DNA of 64,000 bases, taken from contig JARLGV010000008.1 of assembly GCA_031292555.1 (NCBI GenBank), positions 1 to 64,000 of the forward strand. The letters are read 5' to 3'. Below the pieces are notes generated by a model. The model ran no database searches and was not told where the DNA came from. It saw nothing but the letters and a program-made list of their open reading frames with translations. How positions within the stretch are numbered: position 1 is the stretch's first letter; each line of letters starts with the position of its first letter. The DNA comes from Fimbriimonas sp. (lineage in GTDB: Bacteria; Armatimonadota; Fimbriimonadia; Fimbriimonadales; Fimbriimonadaceae). Shown piece after piece: positions 28,259 to 35,588 of the stretch. Both the position numbers and the translations under genes were made by a program.

Positions 28259-28957
28259 CTATCCGGCTGTGTAGAGAAGATAAAGTCCACCCAGGATCAC
28301 AAGTGCCCCACACCCGCGTCTAAGATTATCTGCGGCGTGAGTTTGAGCGTTCCAGTTCAGAACTCGTTGAACGAGCGTGGTGGACGTTCCTGCTCCCACG
28401 ATTACCGCACAATGACCGATACCGTAGGAACAGAGAAGACTGGCCCCAAAGAGCGGGGCCTTGGCGGAGACCTTGAGTGCGGTTGCCAGAACTGGAGCCA
28501 TGTAAGCGAAGGTGCAAGGCCCAAGCGCTATGCCAAATAGCGCGCCAAGCACAAATGCCGCGGCGAGGCCTTTCCTCTGAATACCCACATTGCTCAGCCC
28601 TGGAATTGGCAACGCAAACACGCCCAACAGGCTAAGGCCAACGATGAAGAACACCGTCGCCACCATGTAGCTGGTCCAGTGGCCGAGGTTCCCTAGCATG
28701 CGCCCTGTAACAGACGTCGCCGTCCCGATCACAGCGATGGTGAGTAGAATCCCAACTGAAAACGAACTGGCTGTCCAGAATGCCCTCCTCGGATTGATCT
28801 CAGGCTGGCCGGAAATGAAGCCAACAATGAGCGGAATGCTCGATAGATGACATGGGCTGAGCACAATGCTTAGAATTCCCCATAGGAAGGCAGCTAAGAC
28901 TGCTATGAGCGGAGTTCCTACCAGAGCATGGGATAGAGATTGGAAGAGCGATTGCAT
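28259..28957 (-). CDS. arsG: ArsG/CcdA-like membrane permease
   Basis: A 232-residue protein with about six membrane segments. It has the two CcdA/DsbD-type half-repeat signatures, SPCHLSSIPL (near 33) and LGPCTFAYMAPVL (near 145), with the paired cysteines that in CcdA carry electrons across the membrane. In ars clusters this fold is annotated as ArsG, an efflux permease for trivalent aromatic arsenicals. An alternative role is supplying reducing power to the neighbouring thioredoxin. The gene lies 4 nt after the thioredoxin gene and 4 nt before arsF. Confidence 0.8.
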   Translation of the reverse strand: MQSLFQSLSHALVGTPLIAVLAAFLWGILSIVLSPCHLSSIPLIVGFISGQPEINPRRAFWTASSFSVGILLTIAVIGTATSVTGRMLGNLGHWTSYMVATVFFIVGLSLLGVFALPIPGLSNVGIQRKGLAAAFVLGALFGIALGPCTFAYMAPVLATALKVSAKAPLFGASLLCSYGIGHCAVIVGAGTSTTLVQRVLNWNAQTHAADNLRRGCGALVILGGLYLLYTAG

Positions 28958-28961
28958 CGGT

Positions 28962-29378
28962 CTATAGCGCGAAGCCCAACTCCTTCATCTTGCTAATAAT
29001 CTCCGCCGTCGAATAGAAACCAACATGGCGGAAGCGCTCTTTGCCAGTTGCGTCGAAGAAGATCTGAGTTGGAATGGTTTCGACCTTGTATGTTTCAGCT
29101 TCTTGCGGGTGTTTCCAGACATCGATGAAATCGACCCTGAGCCTTGATTCGTAGGCTCTGCGCAAGTCGGCCAGCACAGGTTGCATCATTTTGCATGGGA
29201 TACATTTATCTGATCCGAGGTCCAGAATTCGAGGAACTTTCGCAACTGAAATGCGATTTCCCGTTGCGGACCGGCGTCCTACCTGGTCATCTCCACCCTG
29301 TCCTGCCTTATTTGACATGACGGCCACCACTGCCACTCCAAGACAGAAGATGATGCCCACTTTTGCAGCGGCGGTCAT
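28962..29378 (-). CDS. Membrane-anchored thioredoxin-like protein
   Basis: A 138-residue protein with an N-terminal membrane anchor or signal (about 5-22, KVGIIFCLGVAVVAVMS) and a thioredoxin fold outside the membrane. The redox site is C-I-P-C in GSDKCIPCKMMQPVL and the cis-proline is in VETIPTQIFFD. It could receive electrons from the CcdA-like permease next door and reduce arsenicals or protein disulfides. It overlaps the DGC-domain gene by 4 bp. Confidence 0.85.
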   Translation of the reverse strand: MTAAAKVGIIFCLGVAVVAVMSNKAGQGGDDQVGRRSATGNRISVAKVPRILDLGSDKCIPCKMMQPVLADLRRAYESRLRVDFIDVWKHPQEAETYKVETIPTQIFFDATGKERFRHVGFYSTAEIISKMKELGFAL

Positions 29379-29743
29379 CGCATCGCCACTGCACGGGCGA
29401 CTGCGTCCATGACTGCGCCAACTTGATCCATGGAGTAGTCGAACCGGTGCGCCTTTTCAACGCCAAGATCTGTCACGACAACGTGTACCTCGGTTGAAAG
29501 CCCAGCCTCGTCCAGCGCTTTCTTGACGCATCCAACCTCGCAGCCGTCGATTGCGACCCGGACTTCCGCTTTACGGGCAGTCTCAATGAAGCTCGTCATC
29601 GCGGAAGCTACGCCGACGGCACAATACATCTTGCCTTGACCAAGCGAGTCCATTCCCCTTGCCGCATCGTTGGCTATCTGGCCCACATTGCAGCCGCCGC
29701 TACATGTCAGCAGCATGGTGTCCTTTGTTCCGCAACACGACAT
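29375..29743 (-). CDS. DGC-domain putative zinc-binding protein
   Basis: A 122-residue small cysteine-rich protein. MSCCGTK, LTCSGGCNVGQIANDAA, GKMYCAVG and AIDGCEVGCVKKALDEAG match the DGC-domain family, named for its Asp-Gly-Cys motif (here I-D-G-C), proposed to bind zinc and often placed with thioredoxin-like and metal-resistance genes. Start ATG 29743 overlaps the preceding stop by 1 bp. In this operon it may bind As(III) through thiols; that is inference. Confidence 0.82.
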   Translation of the reverse strand: MSCCGTKDTMLLTCSGGCNVGQIANDAARGMDSLGQGKMYCAVGVASAMTSFIETARKAEVRVAIDGCEVGCVKKALDEAGLSTEVHVVVTDLGVEKAHRFDYSMDQVGAVMDAVARAVAMR

Positions 29744-29982
29744 TACTTCACCTCAGAGAGCATTCTCTTGATCTCCTCATGCGAGGAGACCCTTCCCGAA
29801 ACCAGAACCTTGCCATCAATCGCCAGGGCAGGCGTGCACATCACACCGAACTTCATGATCGAGGCAATATCTTCGACATGTTCGATCGTTATGTCCAATC
29901 CAAGCTGCTGGGCGGCGACCTGGGCGTTTGCCGTAAGGTTCCTGCACTTAGCGCACCCACTACCGAGTATTTGAAGCTTCAT
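29743..29982 (-). CDS. Small thioredoxin-like redox protein (TM0996/MTH895 type)
   Basis: A 79-residue glutaredoxin-like protein. MKLQILGSGCAKCRNL has the C-A-K-C active site near the N-terminus, and VMCTPALAIDGKVLVSGRV contains the cis-proline. This compact family is common in ars and other metal operons as a cytosolic thiol carrier. It is the second gene of the unit, after the second arsR, and its stop overlaps the DGC-domain gene start. Confidence 0.88.
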   Translation of the reverse strand: MKLQILGSGCAKCRNLTANAQVAAQQLGLDITIEHVEDIASIMKFGVMCTPALAIDGKVLVSGRVSSHEEIKRMLSEVK

Positions 29983-30037
29983 TTGTCTTTTTCGCTTGTC
30001 TGAAAAGTGGCAAGGCGTTTGCCGCCAAAACCGAATG

Positions 30038-30361
30038 TCAGGTAGTGCATACCGCCTCGCCGTCCGACTCGTTCGGGTTCAAAACGGACTCCATGCAAGC
30101 AAAGAACCTCATAATGCACGGAACCCTAAGTTCATAGAAAACCTGTAGTCCGCGTTTCTGGTCGGACACGAGTCCGGCTGCGCGCATAACCGACAGGTGC
30201 TTGGAAACGGTTGACATGTCGGAACCGACAATCTTCTGAAGATCGCAGACACATAGAGGCCCGTCCTCCAGTGCTGCCAGCATTCGCAGTCGACTCGGAT
30301 GTGCCATCGCTTTGAGCAGGTCGGCCCTCTGCTTGTAATGCGGATCGTTCAGTGCCGTCAT
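30038..30361 (-). CDS. arsR: ArsR-family metalloregulator (second copy)
   Basis: A 107-residue winged-helix repressor. The classical inducer site is present as LCVCDL (two cysteines in helix alpha-3), followed by the recognition helix MSTVSKHLSVMRAAGLV. Further Cys residues occur at the C-terminus. It heads the unit of redox proteins and ArsG/ArsF. A TAGAAT box (minus strand, 30375-30370) lies 8 nt before ATG, and a tandem TTTGGTTATTTGG sequence overlaps that promoter and may be its binding site. Confidence 0.92.
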   Translation of the reverse strand: MTALNDPHYKQRADLLKAMAHPSRLRMLAALEDGPLCVCDLQKIVGSDMSTVSKHLSVMRAAGLVSDQKRGLQVFYELRVPCIMRFFACMESVLNPNESDGEAVCTT

Positions 30362-30369
30362 CTTTGGCT

Positions 30370-30392
30370 ATTCTACCAAATAACCAAATAAA
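30370..30392 (-). promoter_or_regulatory. Putative promoter/operator of second arsR
   Basis: The TAGAAT box at 30375-30370 is 8 nt before the start codon. The adjoining sequence reads, on the minus strand, TTTATTTGGTTATTTGG, with ATTTGGT repeated at 7 bp spacing. No clear -35 element is visible. Confidence 0.35.
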
Positions 30393-30407
30393 GAGTGGTT
30401 TCTCGGC

Positions 30408-31118
30408 ATGACTTCTGATACTCTTTCTCTCTCCCTGTCGGGAGGGCTCGTTTCAATTCTCAAGATCGCTGGGGCGACTAAGGAGATCTGCATCATTTGT
30501 GAAGCTCAAAACACCCTCCGGGCCGTGCGGCTGATCTATTACACACGCGAGGGGATGTTGGAGGGGGCTAGCTCGTGGCAGATGCTCAACCAAGTGAAGA
30601 GTCCCGGGTTCGGGATTCTCTCTCAGCAGGCGCCGGACAAGCGGTACCTCATGTTTTGGCTGTATTACTACTTCAACCGGCACGTGGGGGAATGGGTGAA
30701 TCCGATATTGGGGTCAGCGCCCTATCAGTCCGGCCCCAGCAAGATCCAGGACGGCCTCGCGCCGGTTGCATCCGGACCGCTGACGCCGGTTCTCGCCACG
30801 AGCAGCACCGACGGCAAGACGCTCTATCTCGTCATCGCGAACGGATCCTGGGACCGTTCGGTCCGTCTTCGAGCCCAACTCAGGGGGTTTGCCCCCGGTC
30901 GCGTCGAAGCGGTGGTCCTATCTCAGCCGGACCTGGATAGCCCCCCGCTCCTCGAGAAGAAGGATGATGGCGTCCACCCCCTCGAAGTGCTGCTGTCGGA
31001 CGGCGCGCTCACCGCTTCGTTGCCTCCTCACTCGGTGAGTTTCATAACGGTGACGGCAGCAGCGCACGGTGTTCCCCGCGCGAAGGGAGCTTCAATAAAG
31101 CAAAGCACCCACAACTAG
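30408..31118 (+). pseudogene. Glycoside hydrolase 3' remnant next to the arsenic island
   Basis: From about 30550 on, the frame encodes what looks like the end of a retaining glycosidase: EGASSWQMLNQVKSPGFGIL, KRYLMFWLYYYFNRHVGEW, then a C-terminal beta-sandwich (TLYLVIANGSWDRSVRLRA ... SVSFITV). The catalytic barrel that should precede it is missing; instead arsR lies 47 bp upstream on the other strand. The first 45 or so residues of the open frame appear unrelated. I read it as a gene cut when the arsenic cluster arrived. Confidence 0.62.
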
Positions 31119-31359
31119 GCTTGCAGGGCGACGGTATCAGCTACTGAGTATCGGTCAATCGATGATCCAAACAGTTGTTTCCGTCGCCGGCACGATGCGC
31201 GGCAATCTCAAGGTCGATGGCCCAACGCGGTGCTTCGGAGTCAGAGAATAATGCCCACCACATGTAGCGGCCAGCAAACGAATGAAAGGTCCCTATTCAG
31301 TCTCTGCATAATGTGGAATAGGGTTATCGCTACCTCTTACGGGCAGCGGTTAGGATTCT

Positions 31360-32370
31360 ATGAGAGCTACGGTCAGCGACATCGCACGCATTACGGGTCT
31401 CTCGGTCGGCACGATCTCCCGGGCGTTGGATACGACAGGCCGATATCGGATCAACAAGGAAACCCGGCAACGAGTCCGTGACGTGGCCAAATCGGTCGGA
31501 TACCGACCCAATCTGATCGGTCGGGCACTCGTTGCCGGATCTACGAAACAGGTTGCGCTCGTATCCCGTGCACCCTTTACCGAGTACTACACACAGCTAG
31601 CAAGCCGTTTTGCGACTTACGTCGCCAGGGATGGCTACCATGTCGTCAGCAATCTCGCAGAACAGTTGGTTGGCCAAGAAGGACTGCCGGACCTCCTTGC
31701 GCAGGACTGGCTCTTCAGCGTGGACGGATTCCTATTGTGTGATCCCAGTCGGTGGCGAGACGAATTCATCCAACATGCGATCGACCTTCAGATCCCCGTC
31801 GTAGGGCTCGGCGCAGTGGGCTGGAGTGGCGCCGACAGCGTCCGATTGGATATTCATACTCCGAGTATCGACCTCCTGGAACATGTCATCTCGTATGGGC
31901 GAAAGGCGATTGTGATGGTGACCGATGAAGGCAGCTACGCCGAATCGCGAGGCGACGCCTTCAGAACGGTCATGTCTGCACACAACCTTGAGGCAAGGAT
32001 CCGAAAGATCGAGCACCACGATCGTGCCAGTGGCCGCCAGGCTGCATTGGATGAGATTGCCGAATTCGGTCCGCCCGAGATGTTCTTCTGCGTGAACGAC
32101 GCGGTCGCAATCGGGTGCGCGTGTGGAATCGCTGAAGCAGGGCTACGTGTGCCGGAAGACGTCGGCATCGCGGGATGTGACGGGATCGAGGCGTCTGAGT
32201 TCCTGCCGTGCCCCCTCACGACGATCGTTCAGCCCTATTCGGAAGCATGCGCCAAAGCCTGGGAGTTCTTGAAATCGAGAATCGACGGGTACGACGGTCC
32301 GCATCGTGAGGTGACTCTAGGCGCCAGGTTAGCGCTGCGGAAGTCGACCGCGTTCCAAAGAGCCGTCTAG
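31360..32370 (+). CDS. LacI-family transcriptional regulator
   Basis: A 336-residue regulator. The N-terminal HTH (VSDIARITGLSVGTISRALD) and hinge helix (IGRALVAGSTKQVALV) are followed by a periplasmic-binding-protein-like sensor domain (FFCVNDAVAIGCACGIAEAG, IAGCDGIEASEFLPCPLTTI). It ends slightly before the usual conserved tail. The ligand is probably a sugar. A perfect LacI-type operator lies 100 bp downstream, before the pseudopilin gene, so that gene group is a likely target. Confidence 0.92.
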   Translation: MRATVSDIARITGLSVGTISRALDTTGRYRINKETRQRVRDVAKSVGYRPNLIGRALVAGSTKQVALVSRAPFTEYYTQLASRFATYVARDGYHVVSNLAEQLVGQEGLPDLLAQDWLFSVDGFLLCDPSRWRDEFIQHAIDLQIPVVGLGAVGWSGADSVRLDIHTPSIDLLEHVISYGRKAIVMVTDEGSYAESRGDAFRTVMSAHNLEARIRKIEHHDRASGRQAALDEIAEFGPPEMFFCVNDAVAIGCACGIAEAGLRVPEDVGIAGCDGIEASEFLPCPLTTIVQPYSEACAKAWEFLKSRIDGYDGPHREVTLGARLALRKSTAFQRAV

Positions 32371-32455
32371 GCGGCATCCCGGGCTGACGAGGTCTGCGAA
32401 TTCGGCTCTTTTGACCGGCTTTAGCGCTTGCACAGCCTTCATGGGAGACCTGTGT

Positions 32456-32480
32456 TACAATCCATTTAGGAAAACGTTTT
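32456..32480 (+). promoter_or_regulatory. LacI-type operator AAAACGTTTT downstream of a TACAAT box
   Basis: The perfect palindrome AAAACGTTTT (32471-32480) has the central CG of LacI/GalR operators. It begins 10 bp after a TACAAT -10-like hexamer (32456-32461), so a bound repressor would cover the transcription start of the pseudopilin gene at 32541. A good -35 box at proper spacing was not seen. Confidence 0.6.
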
Positions 32481-32540
32481 CACATCTGTCGGCAAGGGTC
32501 CTGTCGGGTGAGACGACGTTCCACATCTGGAGGTGAACCG

Positions 32541-33416
32541 ATGCGGGTTCGCGCGTTTACGCTCATCGAATTACTTGTAGTCATCGCAATCATTGCAATT
32601 CTCGCTTCAATCCTCTTTCCGGTGTTCGCCCAGGCAAAGAGTGCGGCAAAGTCAACGGCGGCTCTCTCGAACACCAAGCAGATCGCCCTGGCGTCCGTTC
32701 AGTATTCGAACGACTACGACGACGCCACACCGCTCAACACGGTTTACGACTGGAACACCTACCCCAGCTACAACGTGAACTGGTATGCCTATGCAGCCAT
32801 CATCAGTCCCTATGTGAAGAACGTGAATGTGTTCTTCGATCCATCTCAAGGAGTGAATCCGGCGCTGAACGCACAACCTGCGGGTTTTCCTTCCGACCAG
32901 TGGGCCGACTTCTTCACTACGATCAAGATCAACTCGCCCACGTTCGGCAACTTCCCAGGCTGGGGCTTGCGCACCATGACGGGCATGGAGTATCTCAGCA
33001 ATCGAATCGCCTTCGCAATCGGCGAGGCGTTTACGGTCGGGGAAGGAGATTACTCGTCGTCGCCGTATGCCGTGATGGGATTCAACTTCGACCCCGAAAG
33101 ATCGGCGTGTCCGAGTTACAAGCAGGCTCAAGCCGGTCACAGCCCAGAACCGCCACCCAGCTTGGACTACAACCAACTGTACATGGCGAGCCTTCATCAC
33201 ACCAATAACCTGATCGGCTCCTATGGAGACGGACATGCCAAGAGCGTTCCTGGGGCATCCCTGTTCTACAACATCGACACGGATGTGTCCGCCAGCCATG
33301 GTGGATGCGAGGTCCTGCACTTCATGCAATACGGTTATCTGGCGAAAAACACGCCGACGGGCGTCGACCTGAGCCGACTTCAGACTTGGGGCAAGTGGTG
33401 GGATTCCTCGTGGTAA
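32541..33416 (+). CDS. Type IV pseudopilin-like secreted protein (first)
   Basis: A 291-residue protein. ATG 32541 follows GGAGGTGA. The N-terminus, [20 protein letters not shown], is a prepilin leader with a predicted cleavage just before F6 and a 20-residue hydrophobic helix, followed by FPVFAQAK. The long C-terminal domain is rich in Tyr/Asn/Asp and ends with [11 protein letters not shown], a motif also seen in the other two copies. In Armatimonadota and Planctomycetes such proteins occur in many copies with unknown jobs. It overlaps a lipoprotein gene by 7 bp. Confidence 0.88.
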   Translation: MRVRAFTLIELLVVIAIIAILASILFPVFAQAKSAAKSTAALSNTKQIALASVQYSNDYDDATPLNTVYDWNTYPSYNVNWYAYAAIISPYVKNVNVFFDPSQGVNPALNAQPAGFPSDQWADFFTTIKINSPTFGNFPGWGLRTMTGMEYLSNRIAFAIGEAFTVGEGDYSSSPYAVMGFNFDPERSACPSYKQAQAGHSPEPPPSLDYNQLYMASLHHTNNLIGSYGDGHAKSVPGASLFYNIDTDVSASHGGCEVLHFMQYGYLAKNTPTGVDLSRLQTWGKWWDSSW

Positions 33417-33652
33417 AGAAGGTACTTGCCGGGGCGATTTTGGCAGCGGCATTATCGGGCTGCTCCTCCAATGACGGCATCCCGCAGTATCAAGGGGCAC
33501 AGAAAGTCGACCCGACCGCGGGAGGCAAGGACAGGAAGGATCAAGCGAAGGCGGGTGCCGTGTCCCAGAGGGACTCTGAGATGCAAGCGGAAATTCAAAA
33601 GCTTGGAATCAAAGGCAATGCCCCCACTCACACCGGTGCAGGCGCACACTGA
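33410..33652 (+). CDS. Small lipoprotein coupled to pseudopilin
   Basis: An 80-residue protein from a GTG start at 33410, inside the last codons of the pseudopilin gene. Residues 1-18 form a lipoprotein signal with lipobox ALSGC; the rest is short, polar and Lys/Asp/Gln-rich ([20 protein letters not shown]), without a known domain. The same pairing of pseudopilin and tiny lipoprotein recurs at 45779-46833, which supports it being real. Confidence 0.7.
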   Translation: MVKKVLAGAILAAALSGCSSNDGIPQYQGAQKVDPTAGGKDRKDQAKAGAVSQRDSEMQAEIQKLGIKGNAPTHTGAGAH

Positions 33653-33674
33653 CGTCAAGCAGGTGTAACAAGAT

Positions 33675-33714
33675 GCGCCCGCAAGTGTATGCTGCGGGCG
33701 CTCGTTTGGTTTTT
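33675..33714 (+). terminator. Intrinsic terminator or attenuator abutting the next start codon
   Basis: Arms GCGCCCGCA (33675-33683) and TGCGGGCGC (33693-33701) form a 9 bp GC-rich stem with a 9 nt loop, followed by TCGTTTGGTTTTT. This is a textbook factor-independent terminator. It ends 2 nt before the ATG of the TPR-sulfotransferase gene. Confidence 0.8.
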
Positions 33715-33716
33715 GA

Positions 33717-35588
33717 ATGTCGTTGAGAATCGCTGACCGACTCCGGCTAGGCGCAAAAGAATTCGGCCGAAACAACGTAGCCGCCGCTCTTGTGCACTTC
33801 GAGGCAGTGCTCGAGATCGAGTCGAATCACAGTGAGGCGCTGCTTTATCGCGGGATTATCCGAGTTCGGATGCGCCAAGACGCCTTGGCGATTTCCGACC
33901 TTGAGCAGGTGCTACAAGGCGTTCCCGACCAATTCGATGCCGTCACATTCATGGCGTTGGCCCACAAGCGTCTGGGCCACCTAGCCTTGGCCAAAAGTTT
34001 TGCCGAACGCGCGATCACGCTCCAACCCCGTGACCCGACCGGCTACAACACTCTCGGCTTGTGCTGCATGGCAATGCACTTGCCTGATCAGGCCGTCCGC
34101 GCATTTGGATTGGCCGGCTCGTTCGGGCTGGCGCCCGGCCCGATGTACCACAACCTCGGTGAAGCGTACGAGATGATGGGCAGGATCGAAGATGCCAGGG
34201 ATGCCTTTCGCATGGCTGTCGAAGCCGACCCGGGAAAAGCCGATAACCATCTCAGCCTATTCCGACAACTTCAATTAATGGCGCAATGGGACGAAGCCGT
34301 CACCTATATGGAGTCCGCCCACCGTCGATTCCCGAGGCTCCAATCCATCACCGAAGCGCTCGCGACTGCTTACGGACGAGTGGGACGTCATATCGAAGCC
34401 GAGAGTCTGTTCAAAAGCGTTTGTGATCCCGGATCTGCGCCAAGCCAGAACTTCGCGGCATGGCTGCAGTCTCAAGGAAGATTTGACGAATCGGTGGAAC
34501 TCCTCGGGCAATCGATCGAACAACAACCCAAACAGGGATACGGTTACTACGGGCTCACCGAAGCGCGCGTCTTTTCCTGGCGCGATGGAGATCTACTCGA
34601 CAAGATGCTCGCGGTCGAAGAAGAACCGGGACTCGATCCCGGCTCGAGAATGTACTTGCACTATGCGATTGGCCGTGCGTTCGACCATAGGGGCGATTAC
34701 GAGCAAGCCATGCGGCATTGGGATCTGGCCAACGCGCTTGCGTTCCAGCTCTTTGCAGGCAATCGCCCGTTCGATGATCGACTTGCTTCGAGCCGGCTGG
34801 AAGCGGTTACCGGGATGTTCTCGGCGGAGAAACTTCAGGAGCAGAGTGGCAAAGGAAGTTCCAGCCAAAAGCCGATCTTCGTCGTTGGTATGATCCGATC
34901 CGGCACGACGCTTCTCGATCGAATCATCGCGGGCGGTGGAGAAGCAAGATCGGCCGGCGAGCCCCAATTCTGGATCCGAGATGCCGACAAGAGCTATCGA
35001 AAGTGGTTGACCTCAGGGATCGATTCGACGGATTTTCCGGAGTTGATCGCCGGCTACCTTCGGCTCCTCGATCTCGTTTCAGCCGATTCGTGCCGCGTCA
35101 TCGACAAGATGCCGCTGAATTACCAACACCTAGGGGCGATTCACATGCTGTTTCCCGAGTGTCCCATCGTTCACATCCGGCGCAATCCCGTCGACACATG
35201 CCTGTCGATCCACCAAACGTGCCTGAGTGCAGGAGCAGACTACGCCTTTCAACGGCAAAGCATCGTTGCCTTCTACATGCAGTACTTACGGTATATGGAG
35301 CATTGGCGCTCGGTTCTTCCCCCCGATCGGCTCCTCGAAATCGACTACGAAGCCTTGGTTACCCATCCCGAGGACACAATCCAACAGGTAGTGGAGTTTT
35401 GCGGACTGCATTGGAGCGACTTATATTTGCACCCCGAGCAAAGTGAGACGGCCATTCAAACGCCAAGCAGGTGGCAAGCGCGAAGGCCCATCTATATGTC
35501 ATCGGTCGATCGCTGGAAGCGCTATGAACCTTGGCTTGGAGCGTTCGGGGATTTGAAGGCCGTCACTCACCCACCGATCTTGGCGTAA
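33717..35588 (+). CDS. TPR-repeat sulfotransferase (first)
   Basis: A 623-residue protein. Residues 1 to about 330 are tetratricopeptide repeats (for example AVRAFGLAGSFGLAPGPMYH, GRIEDARDAFRMAVEADPGK). From about 385 comes a PAPS-dependent sulfotransferase fold: FVVGMIRSGTTLLDRI is the 5'-phosphosulfate loop and VHIRRNPVDTCLSI the 3'-phosphate motif. It resembles tyrosylprotein-sulfotransferase-like bacterial proteins. The end overlaps the convergent GH43 gene by 26 bp. ATG 33717 has no ribosome site, only the T-tract of a terminator upstream. The acceptor is unknown. Confidence 0.9.
   Translation: MSLRIADRLRLGAKEFGRNNVAAALVHFEAVLEIESNHSEALLYRGIIRVRMRQDALAISDLEQVLQGVPDQFDAVTFMALAHKRLGHLALAKSFAERAITLQPRDPTGYNTLGLCCMAMHLPDQAVRAFGLAGSFGLAPGPMYHNLGEAYEMMGRIEDARDAFRMAVEADPGKADNHLSLFRQLQLMAQWDEAVTYMESAHRRFPRLQSITEALATAYGRVGRHIEAESLFKSVCDPGSAPSQNFAAWLQSQGRFDESVELLGQSIEQQPKQGYGYYGLTEARVFSWRDGDLLDKMLAVEEEPGLDPGSRMYLHYAIGRAFDHRGDYEQAMRHWDLANALAFQLFAGNRPFDDRLASSRLEAVTGMFSAEKLQEQSGKGSSSQKPIFVVGMIRSGTTLLDRIIAGGGEARSAGEPQFWIRDADKSYRKWLTSGIDSTDFPELIAGYLRLLDLVSADSCRVIDKMPLNYQHLGAIHMLFPECPIVHIRRNPVDTCLSIHQTCLSAGADYAFQRQSIVAFYMQYLRYMEHWRSVLPPDRLLEIDYEALVTHPEDTIQQVVEFCGLHWSDLYLHPEQSETAIQTPSRWQARRPIYMSSVDRWKRYEPWLGAFGDLKAVTHPPILA

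Noticed and set aside
24000-30361. Arsenic cluster considered as a transposon or integrative element
   Set aside because: No transposase, integrase, terminal inverted repeats or tRNA was found at its borders, so only an insertion boundary is inferred.
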